In this document: positions 7,658 to 15,080 of the stretch, piece after piece
How positions within the stretch are numbered: position 1 is the first letter of the stretch
Layout: each line of letters opens with the position of its first letter
Assembly (NCBI GenBank): GCA_005779525.1
Contig: SXIZ01000198.1
Location: 1-15,580 of the forward strand
Direction: 5' to 3'
DNA length: 15,580 nt
DNA from: Methylococcaceae bacterium
GTDB lineage: Bacteria > Pseudomonadota > Gammaproteobacteria > Methylococcales > Methylomonadaceae
Position numbers and translations under genes: made by a program
Notes under the pieces: model-generated
The model's input: the letters and a program-made list of their open reading frames with translations, nothing else
Database searches by the model: none
Told to the model about the DNA's origin: nothing

Positions 7658-8119
7658 ATGCAGCATTCGCCTACTCAGGATACATTAGTGGGGTTATTTG
7701 TCGCTTCCGGCATTATTGGGCTGTTTTTTCTGGCGATGCAGATTAGTAATCTTGGTTCATTTGTCGATGAGGATACCTTTACGGTCACGGCACATTTTCA
7801 AAATTCAGGGGGGTTAAAAATTAAATCGCCCGTGTCCATGGCTGGGGTCAAAATTGGTCAAGTGAGCCGTATCAGCCTGGATACCGATCACCGTGCTAAA
7901 GTGGAGATGAAAATCCAAGCACGTTATACCAATATTCCATCCGATACGACGGCCAGTATTTTTACTGCAGGCTTGTTAGGGGAGCAATATGTCAACTTGG
8001 AACCAGGTGGACTGGATGATAATTTGACGGACAACAGTGAAATTGATATTACCCAATCGGCGATCATTTTAGAGCAAGCCTTGGGGCAGTTTTTGTTTAA
8101 AAAATCAGCTGATAAATAA
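7658..8119 (+). CDS. mlaD: Periplasmic lipid-binding MCE protein MlaD
   Basis: MlaD is anchored in the inner membrane and forms a hexameric ring that channels phospholipid at the MlaFEDB complex. The 153-residue protein has one N-terminal membrane segment (about 10-28) and an MCE domain, with the hallmark GGLKIKSPVSMAGVKIGQV segment near residues 50-68 and TAGLLGEQYVNLEPGG near 103-118. The ATG at 7658 has GGAG nine bases upstream, inside the end of mlaE. The upstream TTG at 7643 is unlikely. The stop codon overlaps the mlaB start (TAATG), leaving no room for mlaC, which usually follows mlaD. Confidence 0.93.
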   Translation: MQHSPTQDTLVGLFVASGIIGLFFLAMQISNLGSFVDEDTFTVTAHFQNSGGLKIKSPVSMAGVKIGQVSRISLDTDHRAKVEMKIQARYTNIPSDTTASIFTAGLLGEQYVNLEPGGLDDNLTDNSEIDITQSAIILEQALGQFLFKKSADK

Positions 8120-8442
8120 TGCGAGCCTATCGTAAATCAACACACCACAAGTTGGAAATTAGTGAAATCAGCCCCGAACATTTTATTATTAAAGGGGATT
8201 TGACCTTTGCTACCTTGGATAAAAAAGCCTTAGAGCACTGTAAATTCATCGATTCAGCTAAAAATATTTCTATAGACCTGCAATATCTTGGGAAAACAGA
8301 TAGTGCTGGTTTAGCGCTGGTGCTCGAATGGCTAAAAACCAGCAAAATTAACGGCACAAAACTGCATTTGGAAAATATTCCACACCAGTTGCAATCACTC
8401 GCAAAGTTAAGCGGGTTTGAACAGTATTTGCAACTCTTGTAA
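8119..8442 (+). CDS. mlaB: STAS-domain protein MlaB
   Basis: MlaB is a small cytoplasmic STAS-domain subunit that binds MlaF and is needed for assembly and activity of the transporter. The 107-residue protein shows the STAS pattern: a beta-rich start, then DLQYLGKTDSAGLALVLEW with the conserved serine after the aspartate, then a C-terminal helix. Sequence conservation in this family is low, so the position directly after mlaD carries much of the assignment. The ATG overlaps the mlaD stop by one base. The next gene, murA, starts 23 bases downstream. Confidence 0.85.
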   Translation: MRAYRKSTHHKLEISEISPEHFIIKGDLTFATLDKKALEHCKFIDSAKNISIDLQYLGKTDSAGLALVLEWLKTSKINGTKLHLENIPHQLQSLAKLSGFEQYLQLL

Positions 8443-8465
8443 ACCTTACCCACACCCAAATAATC

Positions 8466-9731
8466 ATGGACAAATTAATTATTAAAGGCGGTGCTACGCT
8501 CAATGGAGAGATCAGAATCTCTGGAGCGAAGAACGCTGCCTTGCCTATTATGGCCGCGACTATACTCTCCGAAGCGCCCGTCAGCATTGGTAATGTTCCG
8601 CATTTGCAGGATATTACTACTACGATGGAATTGCTCGGGCGTATGGGCATTCGTTTGGTTGTCGACGAAAAAATGAATATCGAAGTCGATTCCAGTTACA
8701 TAAAAAATTACGAGGCGCCGTACGAGTTAGTCAGAACCATGCGGGCTTCGATTTTGGTTTTAGGACCCTTACTCGCTCGATTTGGCGAAGCCCATGTCTC
8801 CTTACCCGGAGGATGTGCCATTGGTAGTCGTCCTGTAGATATTCATATCAGTGGTCTCGAAAAAATGGGCGCAACCATTCAAGTGGAGAATGGTTTTATT
8901 CATGCTAAATGTAAACGTTTAAAAGGTTGTCGTTTAGTGTTGGAAAAAATCACCGTGACCGGGACTGAAAATTTATTGATGGCGGCGGCATTAGCCGAAG
9001 GTACTACAATTATCGAAAATGCGGCACGCGAACCTGAAGTTAATGATCTGGCGCATTTTCTCAATGCTATGGGCGCTAAAATCTCTGGCATCGGGACTGA
9101 TGTGTTAGTGATTGAAGGCGTAGAAAAATTGGGCGTGGAATCCGTGCATTACAATGTCATGCCCGATCGCATCGAAACAGGCACCTATTTGGTTGCCGCC
9201 GCAATCACCAGTGGCCGGATCAAGTTGAAAAACACCTGTCCTGCAGCATTGGATGCTGTGTTAGATAAATTACGTGAAGCGGGTGCAGATATAAGCTGTG
9301 GTGAGGATTGGATCGAATTAGATATGCATGGCCAGCGCCCAAAAGCGGTTTCGGTACGCACCGCGCCTTATCCAGCGTTTCCAACGGATATGCAGGCGCA
9401 GTTTACGGCGATGAACAGTATTGCCGACGGTGTTTCGATTATTACCGAAACGGTGTTTGAAAATCGTTTCATGCATGTCCAAGAAATGCAACGTATGGGT
9501 GCCGATATTAAACTGGAGTCCAATACTGCTATCTGTAAAGGGGTCACGCAACTGACGGCTGCACCCGTGATGGCCACCGATTTACGTGCTTCTGCAAGTT
9601 TAGTTTTAGCGGCCTTAGTCGCGAGTGGCGAGACTTTAGTTGATCGAATCTATCATATTGATCGTGGATATGATCATATCGAAGAGAAGCTGTCGCAACT
9701 CGGCGCGACTATACGCCGAGTTCCACGTTAA
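8466..9731 (+). CDS. murA: UDP-N-acetylglucosamine 1-carboxyvinyltransferase MurA
   Basis: MurA transfers the enolpyruvyl group of PEP to UDP-GlcNAc, the first committed step of peptidoglycan synthesis, in the cytoplasm. The 421-residue protein has the expected length. K22 and N23 lie in SGAKNAALP, and the catalytic loop LPGGCAIGSRP has its cysteine at 117, matching Cys115 of the E. coli enzyme. Presence of cysteine rather than aspartate predicts sensitivity to fosfomycin. The C-terminal RGYDHIEEKLSQLGA segment is also typical. Position between mlaB and hisG matches a common proteobacterial arrangement, here without the bolA-like gene that often precedes murA. Confidence 0.97.
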   Translation: MDKLIIKGGATLNGEIRISGAKNAALPIMAATILSEAPVSIGNVPHLQDITTTMELLGRMGIRLVVDEKMNIEVDSSYIKNYEAPYELVRTMRASILVLGPLLARFGEAHVSLPGGCAIGSRPVDIHISGLEKMGATIQVENGFIHAKCKRLKGCRLVLEKITVTGTENLLMAAALAEGTTIIENAAREPEVNDLAHFLNAMGAKISGIGTDVLVIEGVEKLGVESVHYNVMPDRIETGTYLVAAAITSGRIKLKNTCPAALDAVLDKLREAGADISCGEDWIELDMHGQRPKAVSVRTAPYPAFPTDMQAQFTAMNSIADGVSIITETVFENRFMHVQEMQRMGADIKLESNTAICKGVTQLTAAPVMATDLRASASLVLAALVASGETLVDRIYHIDRGYDHIEEKLSQLGATIRRVPR

Positions 9732-9762
9732 TTATCTGAAAGCGAGACGATAAGGTTTATTC

Positions 9763-10404
9763 ATGCTGACCATTGCTGTATCAAAAGGCAGAATCTACGA
9801 AGATGCTTTACCTTTATTGGAAGCGGCGGGCATCGTCCCGCTAGACAATCCTAAAACCAGTCGTAAACTGATTTTAGCAACCACCCGGCCGGATGTGCAG
9901 TTAGTAATTATTCGTGCCACGGACGTACCGACTTTTGTTGAATATGGCGCTGCCGATCTTGGTGTTGCTGGCAAAGACGTGTTATTGGAACATGGTGCCG
10001 AAAGTCTTTATGAACCCTTAGATTTAAAAATTGCGGCTTGTCGTTTAATGACTGCGACGCCGAAAGATATGTTGGAAATTCCAAAACGGGTGCGCGTGGC
10101 GACTAAATATGTCAAAACTGCGCAAAGTTATTTTGCAAGTCGCGGTATTCAAGCTGAGATTATCAAATTGTACGGCTCGATGGAACTTGCGCCCTTAGTT
10201 GGTCTGGCCGATTGTATTGTCGATTTAGTGGATACGGGTAATACCTTAAAAGCCAATGGACTTGAGCCACGCGATTTAATTATGGACATAAGTTCTCGCC
10301 TGATTGTCAATAAAGCCGCGATGAAAATGAAGCATCAAGATATCCAGGCTTTAATTGATCAGTTTAAAATTACCCTCGCACAACGCTCGCAGGCAAACTT
10401 ATGA
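9763..10404 (+). CDS. hisG: ATP phosphoribosyltransferase, short form HisG
   Basis: HisG condenses ATP with PRPP, the first step of histidine biosynthesis. At 213 residues this is the short form, which lacks the C-terminal regulatory domain and in other bacteria needs the HisZ subunit for activity and histidine feedback. Recognisable segments are SKGRIYEDALPLL at the start, GAADLGVAGKDVLLE near 65-80, and the PRPP loop region DLVDTGNTLKANGL near 155-168. No hisZ is in the window. An AAGG precedes the ATG. The gene ends with a four-base ATGA overlap into hisD, indicating coupled translation. Confidence 0.96.
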   Translation: MLTIAVSKGRIYEDALPLLEAAGIVPLDNPKTSRKLILATTRPDVQLVIIRATDVPTFVEYGAADLGVAGKDVLLEHGAESLYEPLDLKIAACRLMTATPKDMLEIPKRVRVATKYVKTAQSYFASRGIQAEIIKLYGSMELAPLVGLADCIVDLVDTGNTLKANGLEPRDLIMDISSRLIVNKAAMKMKHQDIQALIDQFKITLAQRSQANL

Positions 10405-11705
10405 CCCAACCCATAATTCAACGTCTAGACAGCACCGCTGCCAATTTTGCCCAACAACTTACGCAACTTCTGGCGTGGGATGAAGAAAATGATTTTGAAA
10501 TCCAAAAACAGGTGTTGGAGATTATCGCAGCGGTACGAAAACGTGGAGATGCAGCCGTCATTGAGTATACCAACCGCTTTGATCGCTGCAAATTCGATGA
10601 TGCGCGTGCTTTAGAGTTACCTAAACAGCAGTTACAAGCTGCGTGGGAAGGATTGTCGCCAGCCTTGCAGCAAGCCCTAGAAACGGCAGCCACACGCGTG
10701 AGAGCTTATGCGGAACAACAAAAGCTCACCTCTTGGGAATTTACCGAAGCTGATGGCACGTTATTAGGTCAAAAAATTACCCCATTGGATAAAGCAGGCT
10801 TATATGTGCCGGGTGGCAAAGCGGCGTACCCCTCTTCGGTATTGATGAACGCGATTCCTGCGAAAGTAGCGGGGGTAGGTGAATTAATCATGGTCGTACC
10901 CACGCCAGATGGCGAAACTAATGCGTTGGTTTTAGCGGCTGCCCATATTGCAGGCGTGGACCGGGTGTTTACGATAGGTGGTGCGCAAGCCGTGGCGGCA
11001 CTGGCCTATGGCACGGAAACGATTCCCGCGGTCGATAAAATTGTAGGGCCGGGTAATATTTATGTCGCGACTGCGAAAAAACTAGTGTTCGGGCAAGTCG
11101 GCATCGACATGATTGCTGGTCCTTCGGAAATTTTGATTATCTGTGACGGCCAAACGGATCCTGATTGGATCGCCATGGATTTATTTTCGCAAGCAGAACA
11201 CGATGAGAATGCGCAAGCTATTCTTATTTCCGATAATGCAGCGTTTTTAGAGCGTGTCGCGACCAGTATCAACACGTTGTTACCCACTATGGAGCGGCAG
11301 GAGATTATCCGCCAATCATTAAGCACGCGTGGTGCTTTGATTTTGGTGCCGGATTTAACAGTTGCTGCCGAGGTGGCCAATCGTATTGCGCCGGAGCATT
11401 TAGAATTGTCCGTCGCCAATCCCAGTGAACTGTGTGCCTTGATTCGCAATGCTGGGGCGATTTTTATGGGGCGCTATACTGCGGAAGCGTTAGGCGATTA
11501 TTGCGCTGGGCCAAATCATGTGCTGCCCACCTCCAGCACTGCACGCTTTTCATCACCGTTAGGGGTGTACGATTTCCAAAAACGTTCCAGTCTAATCAAT
11601 TGCTCTGAAAGCGGTGCCAGTGAATTAGGTAAAGTAGCTTCTATTTTGGCGCGTGGTGAAAGTTTGACTGCTCATGCGCGTTCTGCGGAATATCGAATTA
11701 TTTAG
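10401..11705 (+). CDS. hisD: Histidinol dehydrogenase HisD
   Basis: HisD is a zinc enzyme that oxidises histidinol to histidine in two NAD-dependent steps, the last reactions of the pathway. The 434-residue protein has normal length. Zinc and catalytic residues are visible in SQAEHDE (Q264, H267), in APEHLEL (E332, H333) and in the LTAHARSAEYR segment at the C-terminus. The IVGPGNIYVATAK signature and GPNHVLPTSSTARF are also present. It is the last plus-strand gene of the operon. The hisC gene often found next is missing, and the next genes face the opposite way. Confidence 0.97.
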   Translation: MTQPIIQRLDSTAANFAQQLTQLLAWDEENDFEIQKQVLEIIAAVRKRGDAAVIEYTNRFDRCKFDDARALELPKQQLQAAWEGLSPALQQALETAATRVRAYAEQQKLTSWEFTEADGTLLGQKITPLDKAGLYVPGGKAAYPSSVLMNAIPAKVAGVGELIMVVPTPDGETNALVLAAAHIAGVDRVFTIGGAQAVAALAYGTETIPAVDKIVGPGNIYVATAKKLVFGQVGIDMIAGPSEILIICDGQTDPDWIAMDLFSQAEHDENAQAILISDNAAFLERVATSINTLLPTMERQEIIRQSLSTRGALILVPDLTVAAEVANRIAPEHLELSVANPSELCALIRNAGAIFMGRYTAEALGDYCAGPNHVLPTSSTARFSSPLGVYDFQKRSSLINCSESGASELGKVASILARGESLTAHARSAEYRII

Positions 11706-11713
11706 ACTGTAAG

Positions 11714-11761
11714 CCCTGAATTTTGAGCGCTACCAAACTAGATAGCACTCATGTTTCAGGG
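11714..11761. other. Long imperfect hairpin between convergent hisD and vapC
   Basis: CCCTGAA (11714-11720) pairs with TTCAGGG (11755-11761), and inside it GAGCGCTA pairs with TAGCACTC apart from one mismatch. It overlaps the last codons and stop of vapC. There is no T-run on either strand, so it is at best a weak or Rho-assisted bidirectional terminator or a 3' end-protecting structure. Confidence 0.4.
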
Positions 11762-12129
11762 TAGTACAATTGGATAGCAGAAATAAATTTAAAGTCTTTA
11801 GCGTTTAGAGTATACAACTCTAAACCTTGGTTGATAGCTGTTGCAGCAATAAGCATGTCTCGTATGGATGACTTGTGACTCAGTGAATATTCCTGCATGA
11901 GACGAATAAACAAAGCTGAATCTAGCTCAGTAACAGGATAGCATTGCAGCTGTTCCAAATGCTTGGCGATATGGGCGAGTTCAAGCTTGTCTCGTGCACC
12001 ATAGAACAATTCGGCTTTACTTATGACACTAATGGCAATATTTTTTGCCCCAATTGCATATAGTTGCTGAATTACCGCAATATTACCTTTGAATAGTTCA
12101 ATAAAAATATTCGTATCACACAGAATCAT
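11749..12129 (-). CDS. VapC-type PIN-domain ribonuclease toxin
   Basis: The protein has 126 residues when started at the ATG at 12129; another in-frame ATG at 12141 adds four residues and cannot be excluded. The PIN acidic residues are in place: D5 in CDTNIF, E40 in SKAELF, D91 in SIRDMLIAA and D112 in NAKDF. VapC toxins cut specific RNAs, often initiator tRNA, unless held by the partner antitoxin. The start codon lies inside the end of the ribbon-helix-helix gene (14-base overlap), the usual antitoxin-first arrangement. The active-site set is complete, so the toxin looks intact. Confidence 0.88.
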   Translation of the reverse strand: MILCDTNIFIELFKGNIAVIQQLYAIGAKNIAISVISKAELFYGARDKLELAHIAKHLEQLQCYPVTELDSALFIRLMQEYSLSHKSSIRDMLIAATAINQGLELYTLNAKDFKFISAIQLYYPET

Positions 12130-12334
12130 GTGACCAAGCATTTGCTCGAATGCTTTCTTGATTAATGTCTCTATCTTTCCATATCCCTGCGCAGCTAAAA
12201 AGGTCTTCTATGCCAGCGTCACTTGTACTATAAGTACTGAGCAATTTTTTAATCAGTTGCGTAGTGCTTATTTGTTCGCGTTCAGCCAATTCATGGATTC
12301 TGGCTTCAGTTTCAGTATCTAGTTCAAGAGTCAT
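12116..12334 (-). CDS. Ribbon-helix-helix antitoxin, VapB-like
   Basis: The 72-residue protein has a ribbon-helix-helix N-terminus: a short strand (TLELDTETEARIHELA) followed by helices through STTQLIKKLLSTY. This is the DNA-binding part that normally represses its own promoter. The C-terminal third, ending in NAWSHDSV, would wrap the toxin. The ATG at 12334 has AGGAGA upstream at good spacing. It overlaps the PIN toxin gene downstream and is expected to neutralise it. Confidence 0.8.
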   Translation of the reverse strand: MTLELDTETEARIHELAEREQISTTQLIKKLLSTYSTSDAGIEDLFSCAGIWKDRDINQESIRANAWSHDSV

Positions 12335-12379
12335 CTGTAATCTCCTTACAACATAGTGTCAGTCATTAAGCGTGAAGCC

Positions 12380-12407
12380 ACTAGAGTAGGGCAGTCGCTA
12401 CTCTAGT
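12380..12407. other. Perfect 10-bp inverted repeat between fhcC and the VapB-like gene
   Basis: ACTAGAGTAG (12380-12389) pairs with CTACTCTAGT (12398-12407) around an eight-base loop. It lies just after the fhcC stop and about 46 bases upstream of the antitoxin start. No T-run follows on the minus strand. It could end the fhcDC transcript with help from Rho, or be the operator of the antitoxin gene. Confidence 0.45.
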
Positions 12408-12415
12408 CGATGCTG

Positions 12416-13228
12416 TTAAATTTTAACTAAAACTTCACCCCGCCCCATATCAGACATATCGCCTGCAAAACGCTGTACCCGGTTAAAATGTAAGCCACTA
12501 TCCGCAAAGCGACTATCTAATTTTTTGAAAGAATTAAACAATATTGGTAAAAATGCCAAGGTATGGGCACCGCAATCATTAAAGGTGGCCATGAGTTGGG
12601 GGGCTTGCCATAGCAATAAAGTCCCACGACGCATCGCATAGCCTAGAAATTTGCCAGTGTGTCCCATCACCGCAATGGTGCCCGCGGTCATCCTGGAGCC
12701 ACAATAATCACCTGCATTGCCTTCAATCAGAATATTGCCCCGGCGCATATGGTCGCCGACACGTTCACCTGCGTTGCCTTTGATTAGCACCGTGCCGCCT
12801 TTCATCCCCATTTTATTGCCGGGTAACGCGCCGCCGACAAAGTCACCTGCGTTGCCTTCGATTAAAACAAAGCCTTTTTTCATTTCCGCAGCGGTAAAAA
12901 TACCTGAGTTACCTGAAACCCGGATTTCGCCATTTTTCATGCCTAACCCCAGATAAGCACCTGCATCACCTTCCACACGTACACTGCCCGCTTCCAAGTC
13001 TTTCGCAATATAATCCAATTTAGCAAAACTATTTTTGATGATGATATTTTGGGTATCAAAACCACTTAAGGTAAAGAGATCATCGACACGTACTTTGGCT
13101 TTCCCCACTTGTAACGTTAGCGCGCCAATCTCGCTGGGTTCCAAACCTTGCAGTAAATGGCAGCTCAAGGGTGACATATCCACGCGCTGTTCTGGGCGAT
13201 GTCTTAAAGTAAAAGTTAATGCACTCAC
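12416..13228 (-). CDS. fhcC: Formyltransferase/hydrolase complex subunit C (FmdC-like)
   Basis: FhcC is the FwdC/FmdC-like subunit of the Fhc complex, which in methylotrophs converts formyl-tetrahydromethanopterin to formate during formaldehyde oxidation. The 270-residue protein contains the family's right-handed beta-helix of GXXGXXXG-type repeats between about residues 80 and 205, with successive GNAGDFVGG, GNAGERVGD, GNAGDYCGS and GHTGKFLGY units at regular spacing. The start is GTG at 13228, whose GTGA overlaps the fhcD stop, so translation is coupled. It is the last gene of the pair, followed by a hairpin. Family membership is clear. The link to H4MPT chemistry rests on fhcD next door. 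Confidence 0.93.
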   Translation of the reverse strand: MSALTFTLRHRPEQRVDMSPLSCHLLQGLEPSEIGALTLQVGKAKVRVDDLFTLSGFDTQNIIIKNSFAKLDYIAKDLEAGSVRVEGDAGAYLGLGMKNGEIRVSGNSGIFTAAEMKKGFVLIEGNAGDFVGGALPGNKMGMKGGTVLIKGNAGERVGDHMRRGNILIEGNAGDYCGSRMTAGTIAVMGHTGKFLGYAMRRGTLLLWQAPQLMATFNDCGAHTLAFLPILFNSFKKLDSRFADSGLHFNRVQRFAGDMSDMGRGEVLVKI

Positions 13229-14121
13229 GCCATAATCTCCTGTAAATGAAAGTGGAATGGGCCTAATTTACCGCCGTAATTGCCCGCACTAATACGTTTA
13301 ATACCGTTGGCGGCACCCAAGTCGCAGACCGCCTGTATACCAACACGCATGGCTTTATCAATATCCGCTTTACTCAAGCCATCAATCACGATTTCCATCA
13401 CCGATTCAATTTCAGGCGACAGTTCCGTGGCCGTCATACCCTTAAGCGTTGGGCAGAAAGCATCGTTAGTTGATGCACCGAGCGATTTATATTTTGAGCC
13501 TACTTTAGAACCCGAACGTACCACCCCGCCAGGGAATGGCATAATCACATTGGGGACCGTACGCATGACGTCAATGGCTGCTTCGCACGCAGCTAGGGCT
13601 TGCGGCTGAGATTCAGCCAGAACTAAAAAGTTACCGCCACCGACGGCATCGACCTGACCCGTGGTGGCTTCGGTCAAAAATTCACCATCCATCACGGGCA
13701 CGCGCCAATAACGTTTACCGTCTATCAGTTTAGACACTTGAAAGCCATCGCCAAAATAGCGAAGGTTTTTACCTAAAGCGATACGCGTGCCGCCATCAAT
13801 GCCTGCAAATAATGCCGAAGTAGGGGAGGTCAATACGCACTGCCCTGCGCGGGTTTCTAATTGTTTTGCCAGACCTTTGCCGCCCATAGCAAAAATCATA
13901 ATGGCCACACCCGGGCGGCCATCCGGGGTTTCGTCTGGGCTTAACACCCGCTCAATGCCTGCTTCACAGCCACAGGCAATCACGGATGTGGCAAATCCGG
14001 TCATGGCTTGCGCAGAAATCATGGCCCATTTTTCGTGTTGGGCAGTGATAATCGCCCGCGTGGCTTTCATCGGAAAAGCCTCCGCGAACGTGGCATCTAT
14101 GGATACACCATTAATAATCAT
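13225..14121 (-). CDS. fhcD: Formylmethanofuran:tetrahydromethanopterin formyltransferase (FhcD/Ftr)
   Basis: FhcD transfers the formyl group between tetrahydromethanopterin and a methanofuran-like carrier in the Fhc complex, in the cytoplasm. Start chosen at the ATG at 14121, giving 298 residues. It begins MIINGVSIDATFAEAFPMKA, the typical Ftr opening, and matches the length of archaeal Ftr. The frame extends 16 codons further to a TTG at 14169, which is less likely. Other family features are the GFATSVIACGCEAGIE segment near 42-57, the GKNLRYFGDGFQ segment and the C-terminal SAGNYGGKLGPFHFHL. It overlaps fhcC by four bases. Upstream, a Uma2-like gene stops 57 bases before the start, where fhcA would be expected. 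Confidence 0.95.
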   Translation of the reverse strand: MIINGVSIDATFAEAFPMKATRAIITAQHEKWAMISAQAMTGFATSVIACGCEAGIERVLSPDETPDGRPGVAIMIFAMGGKGLAKQLETRAGQCVLTSPTSALFAGIDGGTRIALGKNLRYFGDGFQVSKLIDGKRYWRVPVMDGEFLTEATTGQVDAVGGGNFLVLAESQPQALAACEAAIDVMRTVPNVIMPFPGGVVRSGSKVGSKYKSLGASTNDAFCPTLKGMTATELSPEIESVMEIVIDGLSKADIDKAMRVGIQAVCDLGAANGIKRISAGNYGGKLGPFHFHLQEIMA

Positions 14122-14178
14122 AAGGTTATGCTCGTTGTTGATATTGTTTTGTTCATTTAATCTTAACAATGAAATTCA

Positions 14179-14793
14179 TTATTCAGCTGCCCAGGTTCCA
14201 AAAACTTCAGTCAATTCTATCGCACAGTCGGGAAATAGATGTGGAGTTGCAACGTCGTCTTCGGCATACATCTGCGTCAATTGATACTGTTTATTTTCCT
14301 GCAAAACAAATTGATGAATAGCGTGATGTTCTGGATATACCAGCCAATATTCGTGCACACCGCTTTCCTGATATAGTTGAAATTTAATCTGCATGTCCCG
14401 CTTGGAATTTCCTTGGGAAAGAATTTCAATAATCCAATCCGGCGCACCATTACATCCTTGTGCATCCAAGATTTCAGGATTGCAAATCACACATAAATCT
14501 GGTTGTACCACGGTATAAATTTCGCTGCTATTTAATACTGATTTCTTTCTATCATACAGTCGAACATCAAACGGTGCAGCGTAAAATTGGCATTGCTTAT
14601 GTTTAAAATAGTTATACAACATCCCGCATAAATCTGCCGAGATGCGCTGATGTTTAACATTTGGCCCAGGCGACATCAAAGTTATTTTGCCCTTAATTAA
14701 TTCAATAGCTTCATTAATCTGCCATTGGATATAATCGGCATAGCTATAGGTTTGGGCTAAATCGAGTTGTGAAAGTTGGGTGATTTTGACCAC
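14179..14793 (-). CDS. Uma2-family (DUF820) nuclease-like protein
   Basis: The 204-residue protein has the Uma2/DUF820 restriction-endonuclease-like fold signature: VQPDLCVIC with D99, then APDWIIEILSQGN with E123, then KRDMQIKFQLYQESGVHEYW with K137. The last loop reads VYPE, not the more common VDP. Uma2 proteins are abundant in cyanobacteria and some other bacteria, and their role is not established; a nuclease activity is inferred from fold. The start is GTG at 14793 with AGGAG nine bases upstream. It follows the RelE-like toxin by 17 bases and precedes fhcD on the same strand, so it may share a transcript with both. Confidence 0.85.
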   Translation of the reverse strand: MVKITQLSQLDLAQTYSYADYIQWQINEAIELIKGKITLMSPGPNVKHQRISADLCGMLYNYFKHKQCQFYAAPFDVRLYDRKKSVLNSSEIYTVVQPDLCVICNPEILDAQGCNGAPDWIIEILSQGNSKRDMQIKFQLYQESGVHEYWLVYPEHHAIHQFVLQENKQYQLTQMYAEDDVATPHLFPDCAIELTEVFGTWAAE

Positions 14794-14810
14794 AAAGTTA
14801 CTCTCCTAGA

Positions 14811-15080
14811 TCAACGTGGAAAATATTTATAAATATCTTTTCGGTGTAAAAATCGGGTAAAAATAATTTCATCGTCAATAACTTCGATGCCAATTCGATA
14901 TTCACCTATCCGAATACGATAATACGTATCGTAACCCTGCATTTTTTTAAGCTGCTTGAGCTCAGCTAAACTAACAGCAACTTTGCATGCATCAATTACA
15001 GCTATAATTTTATCCTTAAGCTTTGGATTGGTAATCTCGCGGATATCCTTCGCAAATCTAGCTTCAAACTTTACCTTCAC
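14811..15080 (-). CDS. RelE/ParE-superfamily toxin
   Basis: The 89-residue protein fits RelE/ParE toxins: MKVKFEARFAKDIREI at the start, a helical middle with LKKMQGYDTYYRIRIGEYRIG, and a C-terminal strand with IIFTRFLHRKDIYKYFP. The RIRIGEYRIG segment and the HRKDIY ending are typical. The start codon is GTG at 15080 within a GTGA overlap with the antitoxin stop, indicating coupled translation. Whether it cuts mRNA on the ribosome or inhibits gyrase is not decided by what is visible. Confidence 0.87.
   Translation of the reverse strand: MKVKFEARFAKDIREITNPKLKDKIIAVIDACKVAVSLAELKQLKKMQGYDTYYRIRIGEYRIGIEVIDDEIIFTRFLHRKDIYKYFPR

Noticed and set aside
11714..11761. A standard bidirectional intrinsic terminator between hisD and vapC
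   Set aside because: The stem is imperfect and lacks a T-run on both strands, so it is listed only as a hairpin.
12717..12910. Regularly spaced similar segments that could suggest a CRISPR or tandem DNA repeat
   Set aside because: The similarity is at codon level, from the GNAG repeats of the FhcC beta-helix, and the DNA is not identical between units.
12717..12956. Plus-strand frame rich in proline and isoleucine opposite fhcC
   Set aside because: It is the antisense shadow of the glycine-rich repeats of fhcC, which explains its regular composition.
13787..14284. A 165-codon plus-strand frame spanning fhcD and the end of the Uma2 gene
   Set aside because: It crosses two well-supported minus-strand genes and shows no domain or start signal.
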